A stretch of DNA of 64,000 nucleotides, from positions 62,001-126,000 of the forward strand of contig NZ_SZPQ01000003.1 in assembly GCF_005217455.1 (NCBI RefSeq). The letters are read 5' to 3'. The position numbers were made by a program, and so were the translations under genes. Source of the DNA: Martelella alba. Lineage in GTDB: Bacteria > Pseudomonadota > Gammaproteobacteria > Enterobacterales > Enterobacteriaceae. The notes beneath the pieces were generated by a model, which saw only the letters and a program-made list of their open reading frames with translations, made no database searches and was not told where the DNA came from. Position 1 is the stretch's first letter, and every line of letters begins with the position of its first letter. Below, one piece after another: positions 52,951 through 61,601 of this stretch.

Positions 52951-54474
52951 CTACTGAGTCTGTGCCATAAGGGATAAAAAGCGCTGCGTGCGCGGGTGGC
53001 GCGGCTGGTTGATGACTTGCCGGGCGTCGCCTTCTTCCACCACGACGCCGCCATCCAGAAACACGCAGTAATCGGCCACTTGTTCGGCGAAACGGATCTG
53101 ATGGGTGGAAATGACCATGGTCAATCCTTCCACTTGCGCCAATCCGCGGATAATTTCCAGTACTTCCCCTACCAGTTCGGGATCCAGCGCGGATGTGGGC
53201 TCATCCAGCAGCAGGATCCGCGGACGGGTGGCTAGCGTGCGGGCGATCGCCACCCGTTGCTGCTGTCCCCCCGACATCTGTCCCGGCAAGGCGGCGTAGC
53301 GGTTTTCCAGGCCAACCCGTTTGAGCAGGCCATAAGCGTGTTGGTAGGCCGTGCCGCGGGATTCGCCATAAATCCACATAAGCGGCATCGCCACGTTTTC
53401 GATGGCGTTGATATGTTGAAACAGGTTGAAATTCTGGAAAACCATACCGATTTTGTTTTTGACCCGTTGACGGGCCAAGGCTTTTTCCAGTAAGGCTTCG
53501 CCGGATGAAGCGCGGCCTATCACGTCGCCGCCGATGGCAATTTCTCCCGCATCGTACTGATCCAGGCCGTTGATGCACCGTAGCAACGTGCTTTTCCCCG
53601 AACCGCTTGGCCCCAATAGCGCGACAATCTGCCCCTTGCGAATGTGCAGATCCAAGCCGTTAAGCACTTTGTTGTCGCCATAGGATTTGTGCAGCCCGCG
53701 GATATCGATCAGCACGTCCCCTGACGCATCGCCGGCGACGATATCCGCATCGCTCAGGGATTTGAGCCGGGTTTTCGGCAGGGTGTTGAGGATGGCGTCG
53801 ATTTTGCCGGTTGTGCGAACATTCTTTACCTCGAAATCCAGCACCCGTTCAAGCAGCAATTGCAACGCGGCGATGATCCCGGTTAACGCCAGGTACATGA
53901 CCCCGGAGGCAAAGAAAATCGAGAAAAAATCAAACGTGGACGAGGCCAGTTGCGTGCTGCGCAACGTCAGTTCCTGCACGGAAATAAACGAAGCCAATGA
54001 GGAATTCTTTAAGGCGGAAACCGCCTCGCCGCCAAAAGCGGGCAACATGGTGCGGATGGCCTGCGGGATAATGATTTTGTGGGTTATGACCGAAGGCGCC
54101 ATGCCCAGCGCCTGTCCGGCCATGATCTGCCCCCGGTTGACGGACAAAATGGCGGCGCGGATGATTTCGGAAATGAACGGCGCCTCGTTGAGCGATAAGG
54201 CAACGGCGCCGGCGGCGACCGCGCTTAATTTGAGGCCGGCATAGGGCAGCGCGTCGTAAACGAACACCAATTGCAAAATCAGCGGCGTGCCGCGGAAAAT
54301 CACGGCATATCCCCGGGAAAAACCCGCCAGCAAAGTGAACCGGGACAATTGCATGGCGGCCAGTAAAATACCGATGAGCGTGCCCCCCACCAGCCCGTAC
54401 AAAGTGATTTGCAACGTATACAGGATACCCTGCAAGAGATAGCCCAGTGTTAGATAATGAAGAAAATGTTCCAT
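52951..54474 (-). CDS. Fused amino acid ABC permease-ATPase
   Basis: A single 507-residue protein combining two subunits. An HisM-type permease (residues about 1-220; EAA region GQALGMAPSVITHKIIIPQA) joins through a linker (220-255) to a GlnQ-type ATPase. The ATPase has Walker [10 protein letters not shown] near 283, [16 protein letters not shown] and [14 protein letters not shown]. Usually these are separate genes. ATG 54474 gives the normal permease start MEHFLHYLTLG. It follows the binding-protein gene and precedes RidA. Confidence 0.9.
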   Translation of the reverse strand: MEHFLHYLTLGYLLQGILYTLQITLYGLVGGTLIGILLAAMQLSRFTLLAGFSRGYAVIFRGTPLILQLVFVYDALPYAGLKLSAVAAGAVALSLNEAPFISEIIRAAILSVNRGQIMAGQALGMAPSVITHKIIIPQAIRTMLPAFGGEAVSALKNSSLASFISVQELTLRSTQLASSTFDFFSIFFASGVMYLALTGIIAALQLLLERVLDFEVKNVRTTGKIDAILNTLPKTRLKSLSDADIVAGDASGDVLIDIRGLHKSYGDNKVLNGLDLHIRKGQIVALLGPSGSGKSTLLRCINGLDQYDAGEIAIGGDVIGRASSGEALLEKALARQRVKNKIGMVFQNFNLFQHINAIENVAMPLMWIYGESRGTAYQHAYGLLKRVGLENRYAALPGQMSGGQQQRVAIARTLATRPRILLLDEPTSALDPELVGEVLEIIRGLAQVEGLTMVISTHQIRFAEQVADYCVFLDGGVVVEEGDARQVINQPRHPRTQRFLSLMAQTQ

Positions 54475-54548
54475 TGCGTGCCTTTGAACCCATGGAAAAG
54501 CGGGGCGCCGTACCCGGCATCCGCCCGGTAAAATGGGGCGTGAGGGTA

Positions 54549-54567
54549 CCCCGCCGCGAGGACGGGG
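54549..54567 (-). promoter_or_regulatory. Intercistronic hairpin after the binding-protein gene
   Basis: CCCCG and CGGGG (54549-54553, 54563-54567) pair around a 9-base loop just after the binding-protein stop. Such hairpins often raise expression of the binding protein relative to the transporter. Confidence 0.45.
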
Positions 54568-54576
54568 CATCCTGGC

Positions 54577-55449
54577 TTAATTCAGTACCAGTTTCGGTTT
54601 TTCCAGATTGCTTTCGCCAAGCGACCATTTTTTGAGTAATTGGGTTTCAATGCCTTGATTCTGAATCTCCACCAGGGCGTCAAACATGGCCGTGCGGAAT
54701 TTTTCATTGCCCTTGGGTACGGCAATACCCACCGAGTAAGGCAGCGTCACCGCGACGGCTTTAGCCAGGGCGGTGGGATTGGCCTTAACGGCCTGTTCAA
54801 CGGTATTGATGTCATTGATATAGGTATCGGCCCGGCCGTTCAATACCGCCTGGATACAACTGGCGTTGTTATCGTAAAGCTGAATGTCCGGAGCCGGCTT
54901 GCCCGCGGCCTTACAGGTTTTTTCCAAGGCTTGGATAAGCGGTACCTCGACAAAACCGGTATTTTCCGCCGCGGTGGCGCCGCATAAAGATAAGTTGATG
55001 CCGGTTATTTTTTTCGGATTGCCTTTAGCGACCAATACGCCATCGAACACTTTGGAATACGTTATGAAATCGGCGGCTTTGGCGCGTTCCGATGTGGCAT
55101 AGATATCGGAAATGACGAAATTCGCCTGGCCACTTTGCAGCGTGGGTAATAACGCGGCGAATCCCACCGATTTATATTCCACTTTAAAGCCAAGGCATTC
55201 CCCCATTTGCTCGCCAAGATCAATATCAAAACCGACATAATGGCTAGGGTCGTTGGGATCCAGCGCTTCATAACCCGGTGTATGGGGGTTAATGGCATTG
55301 ACCAATGTCTTCCCTTGTAATTCGGGATTACTGGCCCGCAATTGTTTACATACCGCCGAGTCGGCAATGCCGGCGGCGAATACCGTATTGGAAATCAGGC
55401 CTGCGGACAATACAAAGCCGCCCAAGGCGATAAGCTTGAGGAATTTCAT
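54577..55449 (-). CDS. Periplasmic solute-binding protein of the fused ABC importer
   Basis: A 290-residue family-3 binding protein with a signal peptide (about residues 1-25, ending NTVFAAG). The ligand-binding domain has GFDIDLGEQMGECLGFKVEY, ATSERAKAADFITYSKVFDG and an atypical pair of cysteines near the N-terminus. It precedes the fused permease-ATPase. The ligand is unknown; the amide hydrolase and RidA in the same operon hint at an amidated or nitrogen-rich compound. Confidence 0.87.
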   Translation of the reverse strand: MKFLKLIALGGFVLSAGLISNTVFAAGIADSAVCKQLRASNPELQGKTLVNAINPHTPGYEALDPNDPSHYVGFDIDLGEQMGECLGFKVEYKSVGFAALLPTLQSGQANFVISDIYATSERAKAADFITYSKVFDGVLVAKGNPKKITGINLSLCGATAAENTGFVEVPLIQALEKTCKAAGKPAPDIQLYDNNASCIQAVLNGRADTYINDINTVEQAVKANPTALAKAVAVTLPYSVGIAVPKGNEKFRTAMFDALVEIQNQGIETQLLKKWSLGESNLEKPKLVLN

Positions 55450-55654
55450 GGCACTCTCCCATCGAGTTTGTGTTGATACCCGTCACGATTCGAATGATCT
55501 GTTTGCCGGCCGCGCCCGCTTACTCCGGACACCACGTGGGTCCTGTGTCGCAGGATAAACGAGAGACATCCCGTCCGTTAACGAAAGCCTGCCGATGGAC
55601 AGGAGGAATTCGCCGCATGGGGGCCGTCTTTAGGCAACTCGAAATCGAGTGGGT

Positions 55655-55664
55655 ACAATATTGT
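55655..55664. promoter_or_regulatory. Short palindrome between regulator and binding protein
   Basis: ACAATATTGT is a perfect 10-base palindrome about 200 bases upstream of the binding-protein gene. It is a candidate operator, but short AT-rich palindromes also arise by chance. Confidence 0.25.
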
Positions 55665-55696
55665 TGTCAAACGTTCATTGGTATTTCACTCTTCAT

Positions 55697-56332
55697 TTAT
55701 TGCTTGCAATAAAGCTCGGTCAAATCCGGAAGCGTGTTCATAATATGCTCGCGCATAATCTGTTCGCACTGCTCGGCGTTTTTGTGATTCACGGCATCAA
55801 GAATTTCCCGATGGCCGAGTAAAGCATGTTGCTGGAAAACCGTATCACTGATCCAGACTTGCATATAAGGTTCAACCAGGGTCAGCAAATTGGAAATTTG
55901 CTGTAGTAGCATGGGGCGCTCGCAGTGACGGTAAATATCCTCATGGAATTGCCGATGCAGCAAACTCCATTGCGACGTATCGCCGATATGCTGCTCCATC
56001 GCCATCAAACGCGTTTCAAGTCGGCCCGTATGTGCGCTATTCATCTTTTCCCGCGCCAGTCTGATGGCCAGCCCTTCCAGCACGGCCCGCATTTCAAAAA
56101 TTTCTTTCATGGCGGCCAGATCGATTTGGCTGACCACCAACCGGCGATTGGGCAGCGATGAAACGAACCCCTCGGTGGTCAATTTACGTAGCGCCTGTCG
56201 TACCGGCATTCGGCTAACGCCATGCTCCGCGGCCAGCGTCTCGGGAATGAGCCGCATACCCGACGGATAAATTCCCTTGCGTATGGCATTCTTGATGTGT
56301 TGATACAGCAGTTCTTCGGTTGTTTCCGCCAT
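55697..56332 (-). CDS. GntR-family transcriptional regulator (FCD type)
   Basis: A 211-residue regulator with an N-terminal winged helix (about residues 8-70, LIPETLAAEHGVSRMPVRQALRKL) and a C-terminal FCD ligand-binding domain (75-205) with the metal-binding histidine pattern. FCD regulators usually sense carboxylated metabolites. It lies upstream of and in the same direction as the transporter-RidA-formamidase operon, with its own gap of 247 bases. An 18-base palindrome upstream of its start is a likely autoregulatory operator. Confidence 0.9.
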   Translation of the reverse strand: MAETTEELLYQHIKNAIRKGIYPSGMRLIPETLAAEHGVSRMPVRQALRKLTTEGFVSSLPNRRLVVSQIDLAAMKEIFEMRAVLEGLAIRLAREKMNSAHTGRLETRLMAMEQHIGDTSQWSLLHRQFHEDIYRHCERPMLLQQISNLLTLVEPYMQVWISDTVFQQHALLGHREILDAVNHKNAEQCEQIMREHIMNTLPDLTELYCKQ

Positions 56333-56357
56333 GTTGTCTCAACCCGATAGATTCACT

Positions 56358-56375
56358 AAAACTGGATCCAGTTTT
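56358..56375. promoter_or_regulatory. 18-base perfect palindrome, likely GntR operator
   Basis: AAAACTGGATCCAGTTTT is perfectly symmetrical and lies 26 bases upstream of the GntR gene start. FCD-type GntR regulators typically bind such palindromes at their own promoter. Confidence 0.65.
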
Positions 56376-56895
56376 TATGACTATCACTTAAGCATAATTT
56401 ATGCCATTTATTAGCTTATTGTTTATATTGGATTATATCCTCTTTCATTTCGTTGGATGATTATTATTGGTGCAGATCATTGACAATGTGGTGCAGGGTG
56501 GCCGGCGTATGCTTCCGTTTATGTCCGGCGGCGGCAGACAGGGGGTAATGTGGCCTGCCCGGAGCCGCGCCGGTGAACGTATCGCCAAGCAAATTCGCGG
56601 CCGACAGGTTAGCCAGTCGCAACGACGCTGATGAAAACCGGCTTGATGGCGCCGGTGGGTGACTGTCTCACGGACGGACAATTAAGCGATGGTAATGAGA
56701 AGCGGCGATGGCAAAGGCGGGAGGCCTGGAAAAACCCGGCGATGCATGATGAAATAAACAGATTTGCGGCGGAAAGCGCCCGAGGGCCACAATGGTCGAT
56801 AATGCGGGCAAAGGGAGTGTGCCCGCCGCTTCCCGCCGGAAAGCGGGTCGGCAAACGCCGACCCAATCCCTGGAGTTAGTGCTATACTTATTATA
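56376..56895. other. Intergenic region, nothing recognised
   Basis: About 520 bases between the GntR operator and the XRE operator. The short frames have no ribosome site and no similarity I recognise. The left end is AT-rich and the rest GC-rich. Confidence 0.5.
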
Positions 56896-56914
56896 TGTTT
56901 AGTTAAACTAAACA
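56896..56914. promoter_or_regulatory. Palindromic operator upstream of the XRE gene
   Basis: TGTTTAGTT-A-AACTAAACA has perfect 9-base arms around one base. Downstream, TAAACA recurs three times with 8-base spacing (56935, 56943, 56951). The gene starts at 56973, so the sites probably serve autoregulation. Confidence 0.6.
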
Positions 56915-56972
56915 AAAAGGATGTTAAGTGATGCTAAACAGATAAACAAGTAAACAATGTTAATGTTTTTAA

Positions 56973-57236
56973 ATGATCGCAAAACGTCTGAAAGAAGCCC
57001 GGAAACGGGCCAGATTGACCCAGGAAAAGCTGGCCGTATTGGCGGGAATCGACGAAGCCACCGCCCGATCCCGTATCAGCCAGTATGAGAACGGGATATA
57101 CCGGCCCACGTTTGAAACCTGTTGCGCGCTCGCGAAGGTGTTGGATGTGCCGGAATGCTATTTCTATACCGTGGATGACGTTTTCGCCTCGGCGCTGCTT
57201 AACTTGTACGAGGTGCGGTTTTCTCCCCCGAAATGA
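56973..57236 (+). CDS. XRE-family helix-turn-helix regulator
   Basis: An 87-residue single-domain DNA-binding protein. The helix-turn-helix (about residues 7-60) has KRARLTQEKLAVLAGIDEAT, then ARSRISQYENGIYRPTFE and CCALAKVLDVPECYFY. The C-terminal tail carries no known domain. A symmetrical operator and three repeated half-sites lie upstream. No toxin or phage gene is adjacent, so its targets are unknown. Confidence 0.8.
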   Translation: MIAKRLKEARKRARLTQEKLAVLAGIDEATARSRISQYENGIYRPTFETCCALAKVLDVPECYFYTVDDVFASALLNLYEVRFSPPK

Positions 57237-57380
57237 ATCGCCGCGGTTTTCTTGGTAAGGGTAAATTCCGGGAACGCCTGGTGTTGGCGGCAGAAGTAAG
57301 AGTGCCTTCTTTTTTGAGATTGATATACTGATATCGGCCCCGACGTAAGGAGCAATGGTGCGGTCACGGGTTGGCCTCGT

Positions 57381-57776
57381 GTGGTTCAGGGTCGGGCGAG
57401 CCTCATGCAGCAGTTCAGAGGCTATGTCGACAACATCAAGATCAAATCCGCGGACAATTTGCTTGTCAGCGGGGCGGATAACGGCCGCGTCGTCGCCATT
57501 GAATACGATATCCACGGGACGATTCTTGCGACCGGCGCAACATACGAAAACCGGTTCTGCTCGATTATTGCGCTCGCAAACAGGAAAATCACGCACTGGA
57601 GAGACTATATGGACTCTCACGCTGCCTGGAATGCATTGACCAACAGCAACCAGACGGTCATGGGGCGTCTTAATGAATCCGCCAGGTCCGTCGTTTCCCG
57701 CGCGCATCCGCCGCGGCGAGGCGGCGGGAAGCCATCCAAGGTACCGGGTGTTCGGCTCAGAGATAACGCGCGGTAA
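57381..57776 (+). pseudogene. 5'-truncated NTF2/SnoaL-like protein
   Basis: The frame encodes QQFRGYVDNIKIKSADNLLV, then RVVAIEYDIHGTI, TGATYENRFCSIIAL and KITHWRDYMDSHAAWNALT. That is the second half of a SnoaL/ketosteroid isomerase-type NTF2 fold. The first ~40 residues of the family are missing, the open frame begins after a stop at 57321 with no good ribosome site, and the last 40 residues look unrelated. It is probably a remnant; a short functional protein cannot be excluded. Confidence 0.55.
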
Positions 57777-58359
57777 AACGATCGATATCGCGGAAATCCG
57801 CCAACCGCTGGCATAGGGTATCATGATCCCAGTACCACCACTGGCTTCGCTCGATCCGCGCTATCAACGCATCTGAAAAACGCTGGCCGATGGGTTTGGC
57901 CGCCACGCCCGCCACGATGGTATAAGGATCGATATCGCGGGTCACCACCGAGGCGCTGCCGACCACCGCGCCGTTGCCGATGGTGACGCCGGGCATGATG
58001 ACGGCATTATGGCCGATCCAGACATCGTGTCCGATCGTTACAGGGTGTTCGCGGCGCCAATGAAAAATGGCCTCATCATTCTCGCCCATGCCGTAGTCGG
58101 CGCTGCGGTAAGTGAAATGGTGCTGGGCGATACGCTGGTAGGTGGGATGGTTGCCGGGGTTGATGCGCACATAACTGGCGATGGACACGAATCTGCCGAT
58201 GGTGGCGTAACAGATTTGATTGTGGCCGGCGGTATAAGAGTAATCGCCGATTTCCACTTCTTCCAGAATGGCATCGTCGGCCAGATGGACGTAATTCCCC
58301 AGCCGGGTCTGGTTAAGAATGACATTGTTGCCGATTTTGGGTTGTGCGTAATCCGTCAT
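57757..58359 (-). CDS. Phosphonate-cluster hexapeptide acetyltransferase
   Basis: A 200-residue left-handed beta-helix acyltransferase of the type found in phosphonate operons. The hexapeptide repeats are clear in GNNVILNQTRLGNYVHLADD and IGHDVWIGHNAVIMPGVTIG, with HHFTYRSADYG near the middle. It probably acetylates aminoalkylphosphonates, a role played in E. coli by the unrelated PhnO. The start at 58359 is just downstream of phnN on the same strand. It overlaps the last codons of the SnoaL-like remnant. Confidence 0.82.
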   Translation of the reverse strand: MTDYAQPKIGNNVILNQTRLGNYVHLADDAILEEVEIGDYSYTAGHNQICYATIGRFVSIASYVRINPGNHPTYQRIAQHHFTYRSADYGMGENDEAIFHWRREHPVTIGHDVWIGHNAVIMPGVTIGNGAVVGSASVVTRDIDPYTIVAGVAAKPIGQRFSDALIARIERSQWWYWDHDTLCQRLADFRDIDRFTARYL

Positions 58360-58360
58360 G

Positions 58361-58933
58361 CTAACGGCTCCTGTGGTGGTGTGTGACGGCGTCCGCCGTG
58401 GGTAGCAACGCCTGGAAGGCCGCCAAGGTATCGGCGAGCCGCCCGTTATTGTCCAGCCAAACGACCTGGGCGGGCATATCCCGCTGGTACCGCTCGGCCC
58501 GCGCCAGACGTTCGACGATCTCCCGGTCGGTTTCGCGGCCGCGCTGGGTGAGCCGTTGGCGCAGGCTGGCCGGTGAGACCCGCAGGCACACCGGTAACAG
58601 GCGATCGCCGTAACGTTGTAACGCCTGGCCCAGGTATTCGCGCGATCCATTGACGATCACGTGCCTGTCGCGCAGCAGCCAGAGATCGATTTCAATCCCC
58701 AGCCCATAATAATGCTGGTGGGCTTGCCAGTGCAGCGCGAATAACCCGGCGGCGCGACGTTGCAGAAATTCGTCTTTGCTTAAGGCGATATGATTTTCGC
58801 TGCCATCGCCGGCCGGTCGGGTGATATAGCGGTGCGATACCAGCAGCGTCGGCACGGGGTTGGCGCGCAGGGAGGCCAGCAGGCTGTCTTTACCGGATCC
58901 CGACGGGCCCATCAAATAAATAAGCCGGGTCAT
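58361..58933 (-). CDS. phnN: Ribose 1,5-bisphosphate phosphokinase
   Basis: Converts ribose 1,5-bisphosphate to PRPP in the C-P lyase pathway. The P-loop GPSGSGKDSLL lies near residue 9 and the guanylate kinase-like HRYITRPAG follows. Length is 190 residues from ATG 58933, overlapping the phnM stop (TGATG). It ends one base before the acetyltransferase start. Confidence 0.93.
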   Translation of the reverse strand: MTRLIYLMGPSGSGKDSLLASLRANPVPTLLVSHRYITRPAGDGSENHIALSKDEFLQRRAAGLFALHWQAHQHYYGLGIEIDLWLLRDRHVIVNGSREYLGQALQRYGDRLLPVCLRVSPASLRQRLTQRGRETDREIVERLARAERYQRDMPAQVVWLDNNGRLADTLAAFQALLPTADAVTHHHRSR

Positions 58934-60069
58934 CAAAACACCTGCCGCCCTTGCCGCCAGACATTTCTGACATAAACATGGCCGTCATGGTGACCGGCCA
59001 GCACCAGATCCGCCCGCTGGCCCTCCGCCAGCCGGCCCCGGTCGGACAATCCCAGCGCCCGTGCCGGATTGGCGGTGATCATCGCCACCGATTGGGGCAG
59101 GGTGAAAGGGTTGTTTTCGTCTTGCGCAATGCGAAACGCGGCATCCATCAGGCTGGCCGGATAATAATCGGAAGAAAGGATATCCAGTATGCCGAGCTCC
59201 GCCAGCCGATGCGCCGCCACATTCCCGGAATGGGAGCCGCCGCGCACAATGTTCGGCGCGCCCATCAACACCCGCAGGCCATGGCGGCGGGAGGCGACGG
59301 CCGCGGTTTCGGTGGTGGGAAATTCGGCAATGACGCTGCCCAGCGCGGCGGATTCCGCCACATGATCTTCCGTGGCGTCGTCATGGCTGGCCAGGGCCAG
59401 ATTACGCTGGCGGCATTGGGCGGCGATGGCCGCGCGGTTCGGCACCGACCAGCGTTCGGCCAGCCCGCGTTGCTGCTCCTCATACTCAATCATTTGCTGA
59501 TGGGTTAAATGATATTTCCCCTGGTGATATTCACGGTATTTTTCATACGAGACGAACTGGCGCTGGCCTGGGGAATGATCCATTAGCGAGACCAGCGAAA
59601 CGCCGGGCCGATCCATGAGTTGTTCGAAAAGCGGCACGGTGCTGGCATTGGGCAACTCACAGCGCAGATGCAGCCGGTGCTCGGCCCGGTTGCGTCCGCT
59701 CTGCTGACTGGTAATAACCGCATCGATCATTTTTTGCAGATTTTCCAAGCGATGGCCCCCATCGCGCACATCGCCGACGGCGACCGCATCCAGTACGGTC
59801 GTGATCCCATTGGCCACCATCAGCGCGTCATGGCTGCTCATGGCCGAATGCGCGGGCCAATCCACATTGGGCCGCGGCATGAAAAACTTATCCAGATTGT
59901 CGGTGTGCAATTCGATAAGTCCGGGCAACAGCCAGCCGCCGTCGCCGTCCAGCGCCTGGGGCAGGCCGCTGTTGCCTTGCGCTATCCGGCAGATGACGCC
60001 GTCCTTTATCTCCAGCGACCCGGCGACCACGTCGTCCGCCAGAATCATTTTCACATTATCGATAATCAT
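58933..60069 (-). CDS. phnM: Alpha-D-ribose 1-methylphosphonate 5-triphosphate diphosphatase
   Basis: An amidohydrolase-superfamily enzyme that releases pyrophosphate from the phosphonate triphosphate intermediate. Metal ligands are in [15 protein letters not shown] near residue 55 and in [11 protein letters not shown] near 225. The [11 protein letters not shown] stretch is present. Length is 378 (E. coli 378). It overlaps the phnL stop as ATGA and the phnN start as TGATG. Confidence 0.95.
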   Translation of the reverse strand: MIIDNVKMILADDVVAGSLEIKDGVICRIAQGNSGLPQALDGDGGWLLPGLIELHTDNLDKFFMPRPNVDWPAHSAMSSHDALMVANGITTVLDAVAVGDVRDGGHRLENLQKMIDAVITSQQSGRNRAEHRLHLRCELPNASTVPLFEQLMDRPGVSLVSLMDHSPGQRQFVSYEKYREYHQGKYHLTHQQMIEYEEQQRGLAERWSVPNRAAIAAQCRQRNLALASHDDATEDHVAESAALGSVIAEFPTTETAAVASRRHGLRVLMGAPNIVRGGSHSGNVAAHRLAELGILDILSSDYYPASLMDAAFRIAQDENNPFTLPQSVAMITANPARALGLSDRGRLAEGQRADLVLAGHHDGHVYVRNVWRQGRQVF

Positions 60070-60791
60070 TGGCAGGCCTCCGCAGCCCGGTGAGGCGGCA
60101 TAACATAAAGACGATCGGCCACCCGTTCGCGCACGCTGTCATCATGGAAGATACCCACGATGGCGGCGCCGCGGTCTTTGGCCCGTTCAATCAGGCCGAC
60201 GACCGCAGCACTGTTGCGGCTGTCCAAGGAGGCGGTGGGTTCGTCAAGCAACAAGATCGGATAATCAACGATAAATCCCCGCGCGATATTAACCCGTTGT
60301 TGTTCTCCGCCGGAAAAAGTGGAGGGCGCCAGCGGCCATAACCGGCGCGGCACGTGCAATCGATCGAGCAGCGCCTCGGCGCGCGCTCGGCATTCCTGGC
60401 GGTCGACGCCCAATTCCAGCAAGGGTTGCATAACGATTTGCAGGGCCCCGACGCGGGGAATGACCCGTAAGAATTGACTGACCCAACCAAGGGTATGGCG
60501 GCGGACCGCCATGATTTGTCGGGCATGGGCCGGCACCATATCCAGCCATTGGTTATCGTGCCACAGCCAGATATGGCCGCTGTCGGGCAGATAATTCGCA
60601 TACAGAGACCGCAAGAGAGTGGATTTGCCGCTGCCGGAATGACCGTGCAGCACCAGACATTCGCCGGCCTCGACCCTAAGGTTTGCGTTTTGCAGCACCG
60701 GCAGTCGCGCCCCGTCCTGGTTGTGCAGTACGAAGGTTTTACACAGGTCTTCCACCTTCAATCGCGTCGTATTTTGCAGCTTTTGCATCAT
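60066..60791 (-). CDS. phnL: C-P lyase system ATP-binding protein PhnL
   Basis: An ABC-type ATPase that associates with the C-P lyase core complex. Walker [10 protein letters not shown] is near residue 40, [12 protein letters not shown] is PhnL-specific, and [16 protein letters not shown] and [12 protein letters not shown] follow. It begins at ATG 60791 (241 residues) after a short gap from phnK, and its end overlaps phnM. Confidence 0.94.
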   Translation of the reverse strand: MMQKLQNTTRLKVEDLCKTFVLHNQDGARLPVLQNANLRVEAGECLVLHGHSGSGKSTLLRSLYANYLPDSGHIWLWHDNQWLDMVPAHARQIMAVRRHTLGWVSQFLRVIPRVGALQIVMQPLLELGVDRQECRARAEALLDRLHVPRRLWPLAPSTFSGGEQQRVNIARGFIVDYPILLLDEPTASLDSRNSAAVVGLIERAKDRGAAIVGIFHDDSVRERVADRLYVMPPHRAAEACQ

Positions 60792-60812
60792 AAGTCTCGC
60801 CAAGCGACTCCG

Positions 60813-61601
60813 TCAGGATAAAATGGATGAAACCAGCAGTTGGGTATAAGGGTGACGCGGATCGTCCAATACTCGGTCGGTCAGCCCGCTTTCCACCACC
60901 TCGCCTTGTTGCATCACCAGCAACCGGTGCGCCAATAGCCGCGCTACCCCGAGATCATGGGTCACTATCACGACCGCCAGTTGCATGTCTATCACCAGTC
61001 CGCGCAGCAGGTCGAGCAACCGCGCCTGAACCGAAACATCCAGCCCGCCGGTGGGCTCATCCATAAAAATGAGTTTCGGGCGGGTCACCAGGTTGCGGGC
61101 GATTTGCAGGCGTTGCTGCATACCGCCGGAAAAGGTGGTGGGCAGATCGTCAAGACGGGACAAGGGAATTTCCACGTCGTTCAGCCAGCGGCCGGCCTCC
61201 TTGCGGATGTGGCCGTAATGGCGCTCGCCGGTGGCCATCAGGCGTTCGCCGATATTGCCGCCGGCGGAAACCCTGGGGCGCAGGCCGTCAAGGGGATGTT
61301 GGTGAACTACGCCCCACTCGGTGCGCAGCAGGCGGCGGCGTTCGCTCTCCGCTATCTGGTAAAGATCATGTTCTTCGCCAGGGCGCGGACGGTAGACAAT
61401 CCGGCCTTGCTGGGGGGGCAGCCGCGCGGAAATGGCCTTGAGCAGCGTGGTCTTGCCGGAACCGGACTCGCCGACGATCCCCACGACTTCCCCTGGGTAG
61501 ATATCAAACGAAACGTGATGGAAGCCTTTGCCCGGCGTGTAGAAATACGTTAATTCGTTCACCGACAATAGCGGCGTTGACGATAGCGCGGCGAGAGTCA
61601 T
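60813..61601 (-). CDS. phnK: C-P lyase system ATP-binding protein PhnK
   Basis: An ABC-type ATPase that binds the PhnGHIJ core complex. Walker A GESGSGKTT, VVHQHPLDGLRPRVSAGGNI, TFSGGMQQRLQIARNLV and LIFMDEPTGGLDVSVQ are typical of PhnK. The start at 61601 overlaps the phnJ stop (TGATG) and gives 262 residues (E. coli 252). Confidence 0.95.
   Translation of the reverse strand: MTLAALSSTPLLSVNELTYFYTPGKGFHHVSFDIYPGEVVGIVGESGSGKTTLLKAISARLPPQQGRIVYRPRPGEEHDLYQIAESERRRLLRTEWGVVHQHPLDGLRPRVSAGGNIGERLMATGERHYGHIRKEAGRWLNDVEIPLSRLDDLPTTFSGGMQQRLQIARNLVTRPKLIFMDEPTGGLDVSVQARLLDLLRGLVIDMQLAVVIVTHDLGVARLLAHRLLVMQQGEVVESGLTDRVLDDPRHPYTQLLVSSILS

Noticed and set aside
56631-56879. An 82-codon frame upstream of the XRE gene.
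   Set aside because: No domain, no ribosome site, and several other overlapping frames of similar size occur in this GC-rich stretch.
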